DNA of 9,316 bases from Oscillospiraceae bacterium. GTDB taxonomy: Bacteria; Bacillota; Clostridia; Oscillospirales; UBA929. Each line of letters opens with the position of its first letter. The first letter of the stretch is position 1. A model generated the notes under the pieces. It ran no database searches. It was given only the letters and a program-made list of their open reading frames with translations, and was not told the DNA's origin. The DNA lies in NCBI GenBank assembly GCA_031271325.1, contig JAISVY010000042.1, positions 1 to 9,316 of the forward strand. Direction: 5' to 3'. Shown piece by piece: positions 1 to 6,830 of the stretch. A program made the position numbers and the translations under genes.

Positions 1-71
1 CTCCCTGCGAGGCGGGTTCACGCTTCGTTTTAAGCCGGAGCGGGGGGTTTTAGAGGTACCTAATTGCGCAC

Positions 72-100
72 AGTATATCACATGTGGAAGCAAAAGGCAA
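72..100 (-). promoter_or_regulatory. Minus-strand promoter firing out of the window to the left
   Basis: On the minus strand there is a -35 box TTGCCT (95-100), a 17-base spacer and a -10 box TATACT (72-77), preceded by TGA so that it reads as an extended -10. The start point would be near 65. The transcript runs off the left edge after about 65 bases. Its last visible bases, GCAGGGAG, could be the ribosome binding site of a minus-strand gene that begins just outside the window. That gene cannot be seen. Confidence 0.55.
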
Positions 101-172
101 TGTCAATGTAAAGTGCGCCGTGAGAGCGGGGAGCGGTGACGTTATTTTACGTAATTTTACCGCAGGTTTTCG

Positions 173-201
173 TTGCCACATACCATATGCTGTGGTATAA
201 T
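173..201 (+). promoter_or_regulatory. Plus-strand extended -10 promoter of the beta-mannoside operon
   Basis: There is a -35 box TTGCCA (173-178), a 17-base spacer and a perfect -10 box TATAAT (196-201), with TGG just before it as an extended -10. The predicted start near 208 falls inside the first bases of repeat copy A. It is the only strong plus-strand promoter I see before the GH130 gene at 487, so it probably drives the four-gene operon with a leader of about 280 bases. An inverted repeat, ATACCA (180-185) and TGGTAT (193-198) with 7 bases between, overlaps the spacer and the -10 box and may be a regulator site. Confidence 0.65.
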
Positions 202-204
202 AGG

Positions 205-422
205 GCTGCTGAACAACTCTTTTTCGACCCGAAGCGCCGAAGGTGCGAGTTCATCCCGCCCGCGGGTATCGCGGGAGGCAAAACGCCTCCCCTACACAGG
301 ATGACCCCGCTGTGTTAAAGCGCTCCGCTCGTTCGCCTCTCAGGCGAACATGAGGTTTTTAGAGCTTCTCCATTGCCAAATTCTGAATTTTCCGGTCGAA
401 AAAAGTTGTGAAGCGTGACAGC
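205..422. repeat. Palindromic MITE-like repeat, copy A (218 bases)
   Basis: The outer arms (205-251 and 376-422) are nearly the same as the arms of copy B at 6831-6968 and are mutually inverted: CAACTCTTTTTCGACC on the left faces GGTCGAAAAAAGTTG on the right. The core (252-375) differs completely from that of copy B. It holds its own nested hairpins: TCATCC (251-256) with GGATGA (299-304), GGGAGGC (273-279) with GCCTCCC (285-291), and GTTCGCCT (331-338) with AGGCGAAC (342-349). There is no open reading frame worth calling and no clear target-site duplication. It resembles a non-autonomous palindromic element or an intergenic REP/ERIC-like repeat. It begins 3 bases after the -10 box of the upstream promoter. 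Confidence 0.75.
331..360 (+). terminator. Possible attenuator hairpin in the operon leader
   Basis: GTTCGCCT (331-338) and AGGCGAAC (342-349) form a perfect 8-base stem with a 3-base loop. After six bases comes a run of five T (356-360). The run is separated from the stem, so this is not a textbook intrinsic terminator. It lies in the untranslated leader between the promoter and the GH130 gene, where conditional termination would control the whole operon. Confidence 0.3.
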
Positions 423-486
423 GCCACTGTTCAGTAAGCCCAAGTAATAGCCCAAGAAAATAAAAAACTTGAAAGGAAGTCACAAA

Positions 487-1512
487 ATGAGCGAGCTAAA
501 GATCCTCGGCGCGGGCGCGGTGCCCAATATGCCTTGGCAAGACAAACCCCAAACCCCGATAAACGGACCCCTTTGGAGATACACGGACAACCCGGTTGTC
601 GGGCGCAACCCCATCCCCGGCGTGGCGCGGGTGTTCAACAGTGCCGTCGTCGCGGTGGACGGGCGGTTTGTCGGCGTGTTCCGGGGCGAGCAGACCGACG
701 GCATATCCCACATCTACTGGGGTGAGAGCAAAGACGGCATCGCTTGGGATTTTTCACCCGAAAAGATTCCTTTCGTAGACGAAAACGGCGACCCGTTCAT
801 GCCGCGCTACGCCTACGACCCGCGCTTCCTGAAAATCGAGGATACATATTACGCCATCTGGTGCCAGGATTTCTACGGAGCCTCGATCGGCATGGCGAAA
901 ACCACCGATTTCAAAACGTTCACCCGGCTGGAAAACCCTTTCATCCCCTACAACCGCAACGCGGTGCTGTTCCCGCGCAAGATCAACGGAAACTATATGA
1001 TGCTCTCCCGCCCGAGCGACAGCGGGCATACGCCCTTCGGCGACATTTTCGTCAGCGAGAGTCCCGACCTCACCTACTGGGGAAAACACCGCCATGTGAT
1101 GGGGCGCGGCAACTCTTGGTGGGAATCGCTCAAGATTGGCGGCGGCGCTGCCCCGATCGAGACAACCGAAGGCTGGCTGCTGTTCTATCACGGCGTCGCG
1201 GGTACCTGCAACGGCTATGTCTACAGCATTGGCGGGGCGATCCTCGACATCGACAACCCCAGTATCGTCAAATACCGCTGCCGGTGCTTCCTGCTCACGC
1301 CGGAGACGGATTACGAAGAACGCGGCTTTGTCAACAATGTCGTCTTCCCGTGCGCGACCATCCACGACGCGGCGACCGGGCGGATCGCCGTTTACTACGG
1401 CGCTGCCGACAGCTATGTGGGGCTGGCGTTCACGACGCTTGACGAAGTAGTGTCGTATATCAAAGAAAACAGTTCGGTGAGCGACGACGACAAAGACCTC
1501 GGCAAACGATGA
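487..1512 (+). CDS. GH130 beta-mannoside phosphorylase
   Basis: The protein has 341 residues and no signal peptide, so it is cytoplasmic. It is a glycoside hydrolase family 130 five-bladed beta-propeller. Family motifs seen in order are VFNSAVV (49-55), SKDGIAWD (81-88), YAYDPRF (108-114) with the presumed general-acid Asp111, NRNAVLFP (156-163), LSRPSD (173-178) and LLFYHGV (231-237). GH130 enzymes use phosphate to split beta-mannosides, giving alpha-mannose-1-phosphate. Substrates in the family include mannosyl-1,4-glucose, mannooligosaccharides and mannosyl-1,4-GlcNAc. The adjoining 2-epimerase favours mannosyl-glucose or mannooligosaccharides here, which is inference. The start is ATG 487, with AAGGA at 473-477 placed 9 bases upstream; an in-frame TTG at 469 overlaps that binding site and is rejected. 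The stop overlaps the next start by 4 bases (ATGA). The length is nearer to the shorter GH130 subgroup than to the roughly 390-residue mannosylglucose phosphorylases, so the subgroup is open. Confidence 0.9.
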   Translation: MSELKILGAGAVPNMPWQDKPQTPINGPLWRYTDNPVVGRNPIPGVARVFNSAVVAVDGRFVGVFRGEQTDGISHIYWGESKDGIAWDFSPEKIPFVDENGDPFMPRYAYDPRFLKIEDTYYAIWCQDFYGASIGMAKTTDFKTFTRLENPFIPYNRNAVLFPRKINGNYMMLSRPSDSGHTPFGDIFVSESPDLTYWGKHRHVMGRGNSWWESLKIGGGAAPIETTEGWLLFYHGVAGTCNGYVYSIGGAILDIDNPSIVKYRCRCFLLTPETDYEERGFVNNVVFPCATIHDAATGRIAVYYGAADSYVGLAFTTLDEVVSYIKENSSVSDDDKDLGKR

Positions 1513-2699
1513 ATCATATGCGCGACACGGCGCTGCGCATGCTGACCGGGAATATCCTCCCTTTTTGGCAGGGCTTGCGGGACGACGAACACGGCGGGTT
1601 CTACGGCTATATGGACATTGACCTGAACCTCGGCAAGCAAGCGGTCAAGGGCTGTATCCTCAACAGCCGGATCCTGTGGTTCTTTTCCGAGGCGGCGCGG
1701 GTTCTCCGGCGGAGCGACCTGCTGCCGTATGCCCGCCACGCCTACCGCTTCTTGGTTGACCGCTGTTTAGACCGTGAGGGGGGCGGCGTGTATTGGTCGG
1801 TTACGCACGACGGGCAGCCTTCCGACACGACAAAGCACACGTATAACCAAGCGTTTGCCGTTTACGCCCTCTCGGCTTACCACGAAGCGAGCGGCGAGGC
1901 GGACGCGCTGGCGCTGGCGGAAGAGCTGTTTGCCCTGATCGAGCGCAAGTGCGCCGCGCCGGACGGCTACGGAGAGGCTTTCGACCGGCGCTTCAATCCC
2001 GCCGGCAATGAAAAACTCTCCGAAAACGGCGTGAACGCCGAGCGGACGATGAACACGCTGCTGCATGTGTTCGAGGCATACAGCGGTTTGTACCGGGCGG
2101 CGAAAAGCCCCGCCGTGGCGGAAAAAATGCGAAACATCCTGAGCATTTTTGAAAATAAGATTTACAACCCGGCGTTACAGCGCCAAGAGGTTTTTTTCGA
2201 CGCGCGTTGGAACAGTTTGATTGACCTGACCTCATACGGGCACGATATAGAAGCGTCGTGGCTGGTGGAATGGGGCTGCGCGCTGCTGGGCGACGCCGCG
2301 CTGCTGGAGCGGATTCAAGCCATCTGCTCCGCGCTGGCCGAAAACGTGCGAAAGCGCGCGTTCCGCGAAAATTCCCTGCGCAACGAGTGCGAGCGGGGCG
2401 CGGAAGACGAGGCGCGGATCTGGTGGGTGCAGGCCGAGGCGGTCGTCGGGTTTTTGAACATGGCGCAGAAACACCCCGGAAACCCGGAGTACCGCGAGGC
2501 TGCGGAAACGATCCTGCGCTTTATTGAGGAGAAAATAGTGGACAAACGCGCCGGGTCGGAGTGGCTGAGCGAGGTGAACCCGGACGGGAGCCATACGGCA
2601 AAGCGCAAGCCGGTCGTTGAGCCGTGGAAATGCCCGTACCACAACGGGCGGATGTGTTTAGAACTGTTACGGAGGGAAGCGTATGAACGGGCGCGTTAA
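1509..2699 (+). CDS. Cellobiose/mannobiose 2-epimerase
   Basis: The protein has 396 residues, is cytoplasmic and belongs to the N-acylglucosamine 2-epimerase superfamily with an (alpha/alpha)6 barrel. From memory it resembles the R. albus cellobiose 2-epimerase closely across its length: LRDDEHGGFYGY (22-33), SRILWFFSEA, KHTYNQAFAVYALS, SYGHDIEASWL around His245 and Glu248, WWVQAEAVVGF, and PWKCPYHNGRMC around His378. These residues match the known catalytic His/Glu/His set. The enzyme interconverts the reducing-end glucose and mannose of beta-1,4 disaccharides. With a GH130 phosphorylase, this is the known route from mannobiose to mannosyl-glucose to mannose-1-phosphate plus glucose. The start overlaps the GH130 stop as ATGA and has only a weak binding site, so translation is probably coupled. 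ATG 1518 is an alternative start. A plain N-acylglucosamine 2-epimerase is less likely given the cellobiose-epimerase motifs. Confidence 0.9.
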   Translation: MNHMRDTALRMLTGNILPFWQGLRDDEHGGFYGYMDIDLNLGKQAVKGCILNSRILWFFSEAARVLRRSDLLPYARHAYRFLVDRCLDREGGGVYWSVTHDGQPSDTTKHTYNQAFAVYALSAYHEASGEADALALAEELFALIERKCAAPDGYGEAFDRRFNPAGNEKLSENGVNAERTMNTLLHVFEAYSGLYRAAKSPAVAEKMRNILSIFENKIYNPALQRQEVFFDARWNSLIDLTSYGHDIEASWLVEWGCALLGDAALLERIQAICSALAENVRKRAFRENSLRNECERGAEDEARIWWVQAEAVVGFLNMAQKHPGNPEYREAAETILRFIEEKIVDKRAGSEWLSEVNPDGSHTAKRKPVVEPWKCPYHNGRMCLELLRREAYERAR

Positions 2700-4191
2700 A
2701 CTGGCCGCCGTGTTCTCCGACCATATGGTATTACAGCGCGGCAAGGCGTTCCCCGTCTGGGGCCAAGGAGCCGACGGCGCGCCGGTAACCGTGCGGAATC
2801 GCGGGATCGAGCGCACGGCGGCTGTGAAAGACGGGCGTTGGCGCGTGATCATGCCGCCGCAGGACGCCGGTGAGCCGTGCACCTTGTCGGTGCGGTGCGG
2901 CGATGAAGAGATCGTGCTGGAAGACGTATTGTTCGGAGACGTATGGCTTGCCGGAGGGCAGAGCAATATGGAATGGCCGCTGAGCGGCGCGAAGGACGGT
3001 CTTGCCGAGGCCGAAGCGGCGCGGGATACGCGGCTGCGATTCTACAACGTGCCGAAATGCGCGTACACCGGCGCAAAGCTGGAGGAGGCGGAACGCGGCG
3101 CCCGCTGGCAGATCTGCACCGGCGAAGACGCGAAGGATGTGTCGGCGGTCGCCTATTGGTTCGCGAAGGAGATCCGCGCGGAGGTGGGCGTTCCGGTCGG
3201 CATTGTCGGGTGCAACTGGGGCGGCACGTCGGCCGCCGCTTGGATGAGCCGCGAGCGGCTGTATAAAATGGTTTCGGGGCGGAGCTACGCGGAGGACTAC
3301 GCCCGGCGCGGCGGCGACAAGAGCGAAGAGGAATACGCGCGGGACATGGCCGAATTCGACCGCGTACACAACGCTTGGAAAGAAAAGAGCGACGCCATAT
3401 GGGCGAAAAACCCCAAGACGCCGTGGCGGGACATCGTCGCGGCATGCGGCGAAACCCCGTGGCCGCCGCCGCCGGGACCGACCTCCCCTTTCCGCCCGAG
3501 CGGGCTGTACGAAACGATGCTCTCCCGCGTCGCGCCGCTGGCGCTGAAAGGATTCCTCTATTATCAAGGGGAAGAGGACTGGAACCGGAGCGCCGACTAT
3601 TATGACTGGATGTGCGCGCTGATCGGGCAATGGAGGCAGGATTTCCGCGACGACGAGCTGCCGTTTTTGTTTGTGCAGCTTCCGATGTACGACACCAGCG
3701 AGAGCATCGAAAACGGCTGGGTCAGCGAGGATTGGCCGCGCCTGCGCGAGGCGCAGCTGCAGGTGTCGCGGTTTGTGCGGGGCACGGGGCTGGCTGTCAT
3801 CCCCGACTGCGGGGAACTGGACAATATCCACCCGGCGGACAAAGAGCCGGTCGGTCACCGTTTGGCGTTACACGCGCTGAAAAGGGTGTATGGCAGGGAG
3901 GCAGACGCGGACGCGCCTGTGGCGCGCCTGATCGAACGCTTCGGCAGCGAACTGCGCGTGACGTTTGACAAACCGCTGGAACTGCGCGGGGAGGGGCTGT
4001 TTGAGGTCGCCGGAGAAAACGGCGTTTATCATAACGGCGGCGTTGTGCGGGTTAACGGCGATACATTGACTGTTTCGGCGGAAGAGGTTTCGGAGCCGTG
4101 CGCGCTGCGGTACGCGTGGCGGGCTTACTGCGCCGCGCCGCTCTACGGCGCGAACGGGCTGCCGGTGTCGCCGTTCCGGGGGGCTGTATGA
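2683..4191 (+). CDS. SGNH carbohydrate acetylesterase (sialate O-acetylesterase family)
   Basis: The protein has 502 residues and no signal peptide. The N-terminal beta domain opens with the family signature VFSDHMVLQRGK (about 10-21) and VWGQGA. The SGNH hydrolase part has the nucleophile motif GGQSNMEW with Ser94, the GCNWGGT block, YYQGEEDW, and a C-terminal D-x-x-H motif with Asp380 and His383 (DNIHP), so the catalytic set is complete. Members remove O-acetyl groups from sugars. The family name refers to sialate, but gut bacterial homologues also act on acetylated plant glycans. Its place between a mannobiose epimerase and other cytosolic enzymes suggests deacetylation of imported acetyl-mannooligosaccharides (inference). 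It overlaps the epimerase gene by 17 bases and has a good binding site GGAGGG (2671-2676), 6 bases before ATG. Sialate esterase activity cannot be excluded, but no sialidase or sialate lyase gene is in view. Confidence 0.85.
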   Translation: MNGRVKLAAVFSDHMVLQRGKAFPVWGQGADGAPVTVRNRGIERTAAVKDGRWRVIMPPQDAGEPCTLSVRCGDEEIVLEDVLFGDVWLAGGQSNMEWPLSGAKDGLAEAEAARDTRLRFYNVPKCAYTGAKLEEAERGARWQICTGEDAKDVSAVAYWFAKEIRAEVGVPVGIVGCNWGGTSAAAWMSRERLYKMVSGRSYAEDYARRGGDKSEEEYARDMAEFDRVHNAWKEKSDAIWAKNPKTPWRDIVAACGETPWPPPPGPTSPFRPSGLYETMLSRVAPLALKGFLYYQGEEDWNRSADYYDWMCALIGQWRQDFRDDELPFLFVQLPMYDTSESIENGWVSEDWPRLREAQLQVSRFVRGTGLAVIPDCGELDNIHPADKEPVGHRLALHALKRVYGREADADAPVARLIERFGSELRVTFDKPLELRGEGLFEVAGENGVYHNGGVVRVNGDTLTVSAEEVSEPCALRYAWRAYCAAPLYGANGLPVSPFRGAV

Positions 4192-5675
4192 AAAAAATCG
4201 GGTTTGACAACGCGATGTATCTGCAATTGCAATCCCGCAAAATTACCGAGCGGATAGAGCGGTTCGGCGGCAAGCTCTATCTGGAATTCGGCGGCAAGCT
4301 GTTCGACGATTACCACGCGAGCCGCGTACTGCCCGGATTCGAGCCGGACAGCAAGGTACGGATGCTCCAGCAGCTCCGCGACGAAGCGGAGATCGTGATC
4401 GTGATCCATGCCGGGGACATTGAGGAGAGCAAGCGGCGCGGCGATTTGGGTATCACGTACGATCAGGAGGTACTGCGTCTGATCGACGCGTTCCGCGCCT
4501 CGGGGCTGACCGTCGGCAGCGTCGTCGTCACGCTGTACCGGAATCAGGAAGCCGCCGACCGATTCATCAAGCGCCTGGACGCGCTGGGTGTGAAAACCTA
4601 CAAGCATTACCCAATCGAAGATTATCCGGCGAACATTCAACTCGTGCTGAGCGAAGACGGGTTTGGGCGCAACGACTATGTGGAGACAAATCGCCGTCTC
4701 GTCGTCGTCACCGGACCCGGCGGCGGCAGCGGCAAAATGGCCGTTTGCCTCTCGCAGCTGTATCACGAGCAGCGGCGCGGGCACGCGGCGGGGTACGCGA
4801 AGTACGAGACGTTCCCCGTGTGGAGCCTGCCGCTGCGGCATCCGGTCAACCTCGCGTACGAAGCGTCCACCGCTGACCTGAAAGACGTGATCATGATCGA
4901 CCCCTACCATCTGGAGGCGCACGGGGAAACCGCCGTAAACTACAACCGCGATATGGAGGTATTCCCCGTCCTGCGGGTGATCTTCGAGCGGATTATGGGT
5001 ACGTCGCCGTACCAAAGCCCGACCGATATGGGTGTGAATATGATCAGTTTTTGCGTCACCGACGACGAGGCGGTGTGCGAAGCGTCGAAACAGGAGATCA
5101 TACGCAGGTATTACGAAGCGCTCTGCGAGCGCCGGCAGGGATTCGGCGAGCAGGACGCGGTGAACAAACTGGAACTGCTGATGCGTCAGGTGAGCGTGAC
5201 CGCCGAACGGCGGCCTGTGGTGGGCGCGGCGCTCACGCGCGCCGAGGAAACAGACGGTCCGGCTGTCGCCATCGAGCTGCCCGACGGGCAGATCGTCACC
5301 GGGAAAACCACGCCGCTGCTGGGCGCGTCTTCGGCGGCGCTGCTGAACGCGCTGAAGGCGTTGGGGCATATCCCGAAACGGATGCGGCTGATCTCGCCGA
5401 ACATCATCAAACCGATCCAGCATCTAAAAATCAATCATATGGGAAACCGCAACCCGCGCCTGCATACCGATGAGGTGCTGATCGCGCTGACGATCAGCGC
5501 CGCCTCCAACAATCCTTCGGCGGAGCTTGCGATGGAACAGCTTGAACACCTTCGGGACTGCGAGGCGCATTCCACCGTTCTGCTCTCGCGGGTTGACCAG
5601 AACACGTTCCGCAACCTTGGCGTAAACCTCACCTGCGAGGCGAGGTATGAGACAAAGCAGCTGTATCACGGGTGA
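4188..5675 (+). CDS. DUF1846 (UPF0371) family protein
   Basis: The protein has 495 residues and is soluble. It is recognised as the DUF1846/UPF0371 family by its opening KKIGFDNAMYLQLQS, the glycine-rich TGPGGGSGKMA motif (175-185) followed by CLSQLYHE, the block YAKYETFPVWSLPLRHPVNLAYEA, the segment PYHLEAHGE, and a C-terminal part with NRNPRLHTDEVLIAL. The glycine-rich loop resembles a nucleotide-binding loop. Structures exist for the family, but I know of no agreed biochemical role, so none is assigned. The start at 4188 is chosen because ATGA overlaps the esterase stop and because the family N-terminus begins there; the open frame extends upstream to 4098 without homology. Only a weak G-rich binding site precedes it, so translation is probably coupled. 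It is the last gene of the operon, which may tie it to beta-mannoside or phosphosugar metabolism, or be chance. Confidence 0.88.
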   Translation: MKKIGFDNAMYLQLQSRKITERIERFGGKLYLEFGGKLFDDYHASRVLPGFEPDSKVRMLQQLRDEAEIVIVIHAGDIEESKRRGDLGITYDQEVLRLIDAFRASGLTVGSVVVTLYRNQEAADRFIKRLDALGVKTYKHYPIEDYPANIQLVLSEDGFGRNDYVETNRRLVVVTGPGGGSGKMAVCLSQLYHEQRRGHAAGYAKYETFPVWSLPLRHPVNLAYEASTADLKDVIMIDPYHLEAHGETAVNYNRDMEVFPVLRVIFERIMGTSPYQSPTDMGVNMISFCVTDDEAVCEASKQEIIRRYYEALCERRQGFGEQDAVNKLELLMRQVSVTAERRPVVGAALTRAEETDGPAVAIELPDGQIVTGKTTPLLGASSAALLNALKALGHIPKRMRLISPNIIKPIQHLKINHMGNRNPRLHTDEVLIALTISAASNNPSAELAMEQLEHLRDCEAHSTVLLSRVDQNTFRNLGVNLTCEARYETKQLYHG

Positions 5676-5716
5676 CCTCTCCGCGCCTGCAAACGGGACG
5701 GCCTCCATCGTCTTCC

Positions 5717-5740
5717 GCCCTGTAATAGTTCTTGCAGGGC
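5717..5740 (+). terminator. Hairpin after the operon, next to a promoter
   Basis: GCCCTGTAA (5717-5725) and TTGCAGGGC (5732-5740) form a 9-base stem with one T-G wobble and a 6-base loop, 41 bases after the DUF1846 stop. No run of T follows, so it is either a weak terminator for the upstream operon or an operator. It directly abuts the -35 box of the promoter at 5741-5769. Confidence 0.35.
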
Positions 5741-5769
5741 TTGCAATCGCCGCGCGTTTGGTGTACAAT
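5741..5769 (+). promoter_or_regulatory. Promoter for the DUF1292 and TraX genes
   Basis: There is a -35 box TTGCAA (5741-5746), a 17-base spacer and a -10 box TACAAT (5764-5769). The predicted start is near 5776, leaving a leader of about 24 bases that carries GAGGAGG (5785-5791) ahead of the GTG start at 5800. This placement supports the GTG start, because an ATG at 5779 would have almost no leader and no binding site. Confidence 0.6.
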
Positions 5770-5799
5770 ACCTCCAAAATGAACGAGGAGGTTTGCGCT

Positions 5800-6087
5800 G
5801 TGAGCGACGAATACGGCAGCGACTTTATCACACTGACCGACGAGGACGGCAACGAGGTTGAGCTGGAGCATCTGGATACGCTGGAATATGAAGACGAAAC
5901 GTATATGGCGTTCGGTATCTCCGACCCGGAAAACGAAGAAGAGGAAACCGCCGTCGTGATCATGACGGCGGTTGAGGTCGACGGCGAAGAGATGCTGGAG
6001 GAAGTGCAGGACGAGGCGCTGCTCGAAGAGGTGTACAGGCTCTTTTTGGAGCGCATCGAAGAAGACCCTGAAGACGAGGACGAATAG
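5800..6087 (+). CDS. DUF1292 (YrzB-like) acidic small protein
   Basis: The protein has 95 residues, is very rich in Asp and Glu, and ends in an acidic tail DPEDEDE. It matches DUF1292 (YrzB/UPF0473 type) by DFITLTDEDGNEVELEHLDT (9-28), the typical YMAF segment and the conserved C-terminal helix with LLEEVYRLFLERIEE. The family is widespread in Firmicutes and has no established function; it probably acts in the cytoplasm as a small partner protein. The start is GTG 5800, because GAGGAGG (5785-5791) stands 8 bases before it. In-frame upstream starts at 5647 and 5779 lack this support, and the first would overlap the DUF1846 gene and the promoter. The stop TAG abuts the GTG start of the TraX gene with no gap, so the two are cotranscribed. 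Confidence 0.82.
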   Translation: MSDEYGSDFITLTDEDGNEVELEHLDTLEYEDETYMAFGISDPENEEEETAVVIMTAVEVDGEEMLEEVQDEALLEEVYRLFLERIEEDPEDEDE

Positions 6088-6828
6088 GTGTCGTCTTTCG
6101 CCCTGAAGATGCTCGCGGTCGTCACCATGCTCATCGACCATATCGGCGCTTCGCTCGGAAGCGAAATGCCGATACAGCTGGCTGTCCTGTGCCGTACGGT
6201 GGGGCGCGTCGCGATGCCGCTTTTTTGCTTCATGATCGCCGAAGGGCTTTTCCACACGCGCAACGCGAAAAAATACCTGTTGCGGCTGGGGCTGTTCGCG
6301 CTGATCAGCGAGGTTCCGTTCGATCTGTTCTTATCCACCTTTCGCTTCAGTCACGAAAACCAAATCTATCTCGGCGGCTGGGTCAACCTCTCCTCCCAGA
6401 ACGTTGGGTTCACCCTATTTCTGGGGCTGCTCGGCATCCTGCTGTATGACATCTTCGCGGCGCAGGGGCGCAAAGAGGCGGCTTTGGCTGCGATTCTCGC
6501 GGCGGGGTTGGCAGCGACGCTGATACAAGCCGATTACGGTTTCTTTGGCGTGTATTTTATCTATATTTTTTACTTTTTCCGCAGACAAAACCGCCAGATC
6601 GCGATCGCTCTGGCGGCCGGCGTACTGTTGATGACTGCTTCGCAAATGCTGAGCGGCGTCAGCTGGAAGGAAGCCGCGGTTTCGCTCGCGGCGCTCGCGG
6701 CGGTGATCCCGGTCTATCTCTACTCCGGGAAGAAAGGGCTCGGCGGGAAAGCCGTGAGAACCCTTCTGTATTTGTTCTACCCGGCGCATTTGCTTTTGCT
6801 GTACGCGGCAGCGACGGTGATTAAGTAA
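6088..6828 (+). CDS. TraX family membrane protein
   Basis: The protein has 246 residues and is strongly hydrophobic, with about seven or eight membrane segments. TraX-family marks are KMLAVVTMLIDHIG (7-20), the block GRVAMPLFCFMIAEG (39-53) followed by HTRN, SEVPFDL (74-80), NVGFTLFLGLLG (105-116), the ADYGFFGVYF turn (148-157) and a C-terminal YPAHLLLLY (231-239). In the F plasmid, TraX acetylates pilin; chromosomal relatives like this one are common in Firmicutes and their substrate is unknown. No conjugation gene is nearby, so a pilin role is not implied. The GTG start follows directly on the DUF1292 stop and restores the usual family N-terminus; a later ATG at 6109 would cut into the first membrane segment. 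The gene ends 2 bases before repeat copy B. Confidence 0.85.
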   Translation: MSSFALKMLAVVTMLIDHIGASLGSEMPIQLAVLCRTVGRVAMPLFCFMIAEGLFHTRNAKKYLLRLGLFALISEVPFDLFLSTFRFSHENQIYLGGWVNLSSQNVGFTLFLGLLGILLYDIFAAQGRKEAALAAILAAGLAATLIQADYGFFGVYFIYIFYFFRRQNRQIAIALAAGVLLMTASQMLSGVSWKEAAVSLAALAAVIPVYLYSGKKGLGGKAVRTLLYLFYPAHLLLLYAAATVIK

Positions 6829-6830
6829 GA

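Noticed and set aside
136..318. Open frame of 60 codons in the left intergenic region
   Set aside because: It spans the promoter and repeat copy A, has no ribosome binding site and no homology.
205..422. CRISPR array
   Set aside because: The repeated parts are inverted arms of one element with a distant second copy; there are no regularly spaced repeats or spacers.
744..1442. Open frame of 232 codons on the plus strand
   Set aside because: It lies in another frame of the GH130 gene, with an Arg-rich composition and no motifs.
2731..3858. Open frame of 375 codons on the minus strand
   Set aside because: It is antisense to the acetylesterase gene and has no family motifs; a shadow frame.
4143..5423. 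Open frame of 426 codons on the minus strand
   Set aside because: It is antisense to the well-supported DUF1846 gene, shows no recognisable family and is rich in Arg/His/Val as expected for a shadow frame in GC-rich DNA.
5424..6338. Open frame of 304 codons on the minus strand, rich in Ser
   Set aside because: It is antisense to the end of DUF1846, all of DUF1292 and the start of TraX. The Ser-rich stretch is the complement of the acidic Asp/Glu codons.
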